Source of the DNA: Cryptomeria japonica | Lineage: Eukaryota > Streptophyta > Pinopsida > Cupressales > Cupressaceae | Direction: 5' to 3' | Length of the DNA: 64,000 bases | NCBI RefSeq assembly: GCF_030272615.1 | Contig: NC_081406.1 | Coordinates: forward strand, 404,259,439 to 404,323,438 | Shown here: piece by piece, positions 60,657 through 64,000 of the stretch | Position numbering within the stretch: the stretch's first letter is position 1 | How the letters are laid out: every line of letters starts with the position of its first letter | Program-made: the position numbers and the translations under genes | The notes under the pieces: generated by a model | What the model saw: the letters and a program-made list of their open reading frames with translations, nothing else | What the model was told of the DNA's origin: nothing | Database searches by the model: none

Positions 60657-61717
60657 TGTATACACCTAAAAATGGTTTGAAGATAGTTAATTAAATACGC
60701 AGTTATTTGATTAATTCCCCTTCCCAATTAATTGAATTCACAAGCAATTTAATTAATTTCTCTATTCATCTACTAGTAAATAAATCTAAATGATTTACTT
60801 ATATAGTTCATCTCACATCCCCCTTTGATTAATTAATTCTAAATTAATTAATGTCTCCCCATATTAATCAATTCTTCTAATCCCTAATTAAGATTAACAA
60901 ACTCAAGTTTGTTGAGATTAATTACCCATTTTCCAATTATTTGAATTTCTAAATTCAAATGAGCACATGGCTCCTAACTTTAACCACCTAACCTAACCAT
61001 CCCCTAACCTAACCCATTCAATCTAATCTTGGGTCTAACTAACCCTATCCTATCTTGCACATTCTAAGCTCCTTATCCTAACCTCTCATGGTGTGGATAT
61101 TCTCTCATTGAGACACATGACACTTTTGCCACATGTCTCCTCCCTTGGACACTTGCCCTTTCATGAGCAAGGCTCCTTGACACTTGTCACCATAGAGATG
61201 ACAAATGTCCCTTCCTCCAACCTCTTCTCCAACTTCCTCAATCTTGGCCCTTGATATCTTCTAATCAAATTTGGACCGTTGATTCCTGCCACCTAAAGCT
61301 TTGGCCTTGGAATTACTATAAACACCCCTCATTTTGGAGCAATATAGATCCCATCTCATATCAATTTAGGCATTGTTACTATAGGCATTTGCATTTCACT
61401 TATCTAGTAATTAGCTTTGGATTTATCATAGCATGTTCATCTAGGTTCTTAAATCATGCGTTTCATATCATCTCCATAATCAATCATGATTAATTAGCTA
61501 CTCAACTCTTGAGTTGTCATTTTGGAGGTCATTGCTCCATTGAGAGCCCATCAATCCAACACCTTCAAGGTCCTCAAGAATAGAGGAAAATGGGACATTT
61601 CAAGGAAAGCTTAGGGTTTGCATCTTTTATTTAGTTTTTAATTAAGCTTTCAATTATGTTTTTATTGTCTCATTATATGTGTATGCCTATTGTACTAACC
61701 ACATTTTTAGCATCACA
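60657..61717 (+). mobile_element. Solo LTR
   Basis: 1,061 bp starting TGTATACACC and ending GCATCACA. It is flanked by perfect AATAT duplications (60652-60656 and 61718-61722), and the interrupted phrase GAATATAAACAAC is restored when it is removed. It holds a TATA-like CTATAAACACCCC near 61316-61328. No internal region remains, so the element was probably reduced by recombination between its LTRs. Confidence 0.85.
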
Positions 61718-61799
61718 AATATAAACAACAAAAATCGACAATATGAATATAAACAACAATGTGTTTGGTGCGAGAGCACCCTCACACTCGTAATGGTCA

Positions 61800-62950
61800 A
61801 ATTTTGTTCATCATGTGCACAAACTGACATTGCGAGTGCATCTGGGTGGGTAGGTTTACGCTAGACATTCCCCTGTCATGCATCCCAAAGCACCAAAACA
61901 TCAAGAGTCATACCCTATCGGTGCGATCTCTCAAGTGCCCTGAGTCCAAAAAATTGTTAAAATTTGATGAACTGTTTCTTCCAATCCATGACACATACGG
62001 TTGATCTGTTTAAACTTGTGGGGTTGCGTGAGGCTCCTCTACAATGGCCTATCTCATTTTTTGAGGAATCGGAGCCATTTTCAATTAGTAGCATTTTTTC
62101 ACCTATTCCAAAAACCGTCAGTTGCTTGCAAGGAAAAGTTGCAAGATTGGCTAGAATTGATTTTGTTTATCGTGTGCACAAACCGACGTCACAAGCGCGT
62201 CTGAGTGGGAAGTTTTACGCTAGGCATGCCCCTGTCGTGCATCCCAAAGTACCAAAACTTCGAGAGTCATACCCTACTAGTGCGATCTCTCAAGTGCCCT
62301 GAGTCCCAAAAATTGTTAAAATTTGACAGACTGTTTCTTCCAATCCATGACACATACGGTCAATCTGTTTGATCTCATGGGGTTACGTGAGGCTCCTCTA
62401 CAATGGTTTATCTCAGTTTTTGACGACTCAGAGCCATTTTCAATTAGTAGCATTTTTTCACCTGCTCCAAAAACTGTCAGTTGCTTGCAAGGAAAAGTTG
62501 TAAGATTGGCTATAATTGATTATGTTCGTTGTGTGCACAAACCAACATCGCAAGCATGTCTGGGTAGGCATTTTTAAGCTAGGCATGCCCCTGTCGTGCA
62601 TACCAAAGCACCAAAATGTTGAGAGTCATACCCTACCGGTGCGATCTCTCAAGTGCCCTGAGTCCAAAAAATTATCAAAATTTGACGGATTGTTTCTTCC
62701 AATCCATGACACATACATTCAATTGTTTTGATCTCGTGGGGTCATGTGAGGCTCCTCTACAATGGCCTATCTCGGTTTTTGATGACTCGAAGCCATTTTC
62801 AATTAGTAGCATTTTTTCGCCTGCTCTAAAAACCGTCAATTTCTTGCAAGGAAAAGTTGCAAGATTGGCTAGAATTGATTTTGTTTGTCATGTGCACAAA
62901 CCGACGTCACGAGTGTGTCTAGATGGACAGGTTTATGCTAGGCATGCCCT
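61800..62950. repeat. 359-bp tandem array, ~3.2 copies
   Basis: The phrase GTGCGATCTCTCAAGTGCCC occurs at 61921, 62280 and 62639, exactly 359 bp apart. Each unit also has GAGGCTCCTCTACAATGG and TGTGCACAAACCGACGTC. 359 is not a multiple of three, so the open frames in it are not a repeated protein. Confidence 0.93.
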
Positions 62951-63991
62951 TGTCATGCTCTCCAAATGTATGCATCTTGGTAAACGTTGCAAACCACCAC
63001 ATATAGAACATGAACCTTCCAAACAAGGCATCTTATAATAAATGCAACCATCATGTCTATTACATAGCACACTTGAAATAAATTCTCTTGCTGACTTAGG
63101 AGGTGCTTGTATATTACATTCCTGCAAAACATCATTAGTGTGCAAAGTAGAACAAATATGATGAAAAATATCATAATGCATGGAAAATTCAATATGCATC
63201 CTACAACAACACGTGGTGCATACATGATTAATATTAATATAAAAAGGTTTTGCCATTTCAAAAAATCTTTGAGAAATTTTTATTTGAGGAAACTTTTGAA
63301 GTAATCTTTCATAAAATTTAGTTTGAGTCATATCCAAATAGTGTTTCGCATGTGGCTCACAATTTTTAGACCCAATTCATCTTCTAACAACATCTCTTTG
63401 GTTGGGCGATACTCTTGTGTTGTCATGCCAAAAAATTTCAATTAATGTTTTTAGTGCATCTACAACAACCTTGTCTTTGCATGGTAGTCTACCCGAGAAT
63501 TCCCAAAGAGAATTATTGTTAGGTTCCTCTATTTGTTCTCACCTCTTTAATGTTTTACTTAATGTTGTTCTACTAACGTTTAATGACTTACTTGTTTTGC
63601 TTATCAAATGATCTTTTTTTATATTCTTGCTCATTATGGTTGATGTAATGACACATCGAGTAGCATTAGAATCTTTACTAAGTGATTTTGAACCAATAGA
63701 TTGATATGCATCGAATAGATTTCTGACAATAGTTTTTTCACTGTTACTTTTAGATGATCTTAGGCCTAGAATTTTCATTGTCTCTCTAAAATTCAAATTT
63801 TTAATCATTCGAACAATTAATTGACATCTTGCGGTTTGATTTAAGTTTTTAAAATAGTTTTGCCATATTTTTTTAACCATTCTCCTACAAGTTCGTTCAT
63901 TCATTTTATTGGACATTGACTTCAATATATTCTCATCAATGTCAATTAGATACTTTGGTTTCCTACGAATGATTCTAGGAGGTGTTAACAT
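62933..63991 (-). pseudogene. Cys-rich, HTH-like ORF, possibly a transposase; runs off the window
   Basis: One minus-strand frame from 63991 (MLTPPRIIRRKPKYLIDIDE) to 62933, interrupted by only two TGA codons (63540 and about 63382) where CGA is expected. The first part is basic and helical and ends in a helix-turn-helix-like SKTSKSLNVSRTTLSKTLKR. Then come SPNQRDVVRR, PHAKHYLDMTQTKFYERLLQ and a Cys-rich part (CTTCCCRMHI; IYYKMPCLEGSCSICGGLQR). The start may lie beyond 64000. I do not know the family. The look (HTH, Cys pairs, no introns) suggests a DNA-transposon protein, without proof. Confidence 0.55.
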
Positions 63992-64000
63992 CGGTGCATT

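Noticed and set aside
61800-62950. 5S rRNA genes, because of GGTGCGATCTC and GCATCCC words in a tandem array
   Set aside because: Only the first and last few bases resemble 5S rRNA ends. The internal promoter boxes and the ~120-nt body are not there.
61964-63038. Plus-strand ORFs with the peptide FFQSMTHT
   Set aside because: They repeat because of the 359-bp unit, which is not a multiple of three, and they start at different phases in each copy.

Overview
The window looks like nuclear DNA of a gymnosperm, most likely a conifer. The evidence is decayed plastid DNA that includes chlN and a trnP-GGG gene (plastid genes kept by gymnosperms and absent from angiosperms), set among satellite repeats, nested LTR retrotransposons and LINEs. 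I see no intact ordinary host gene.

Layout. 1-2390, 5765-8175 and 50572-52684 are three pieces of one satellite made of ~147-bp monomers, with higher-order order among variant monomers. The first break (2391-5764) is a truncated Copia-like element. The second (8176-50571) is one ~42-kb block: an old plastid insertion (NUPT) swollen by later transposons. Its plastid order is ycf4 (3' end), cemA, petA, ccsA, trnL-UAG, trnP-GGG, ycf1, a clpP-like fragment, trnL-CAA, ycf2 (3' half), chlN. Every plastid gene is broken by stops, frameshifts or truncation. The satellite resumes on the right at almost the same monomer position at which it stops on the left.

Three later insertions split the plastid block. 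Element A (11370-19360, minus) is a Copia-like LTR element with gag zinc knuckles and a long extra ORF where pol should be. Element B (20578-33527, plus) is a 12.95-kb LTR element with target duplication ATAGG, no visible pol, one long sense ORF of unknown function and an antisense plant-mobile-domain gene. A 5'-truncated plant L1-type LINE (42438-46372, minus) sits near the 3' end of ycf2.

Right of the satellite lie LTR-like non-coding DNA (52685-57145) and, inside it, a small LINE-related retroposon with its own target duplication and a 514-codon ORF (53540-55315). Next come a CpG-rich 29-bp tandem array (57218-57428), an unrecognised multi-exon gene now carrying stops (57576-60197), a solo LTR with target duplication AATAT (60657-61717), a 359-bp tandem array (61800-62950) and a minus-strand Cys-rich, helix-turn-helix-like ORF running to the window edge.

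The order of events readable from nesting is: satellite first, then plastid DNA into the satellite, then LTR elements and a LINE into the plastid DNA. In several elements reading frames are intact but cut by CAG-to-TAG and CGA-to-TGA stops, which fits decay of methylated cytosines. The most novel content is the set of retroelements that carry non-canonical ORFs instead of, or besides, their replication genes.
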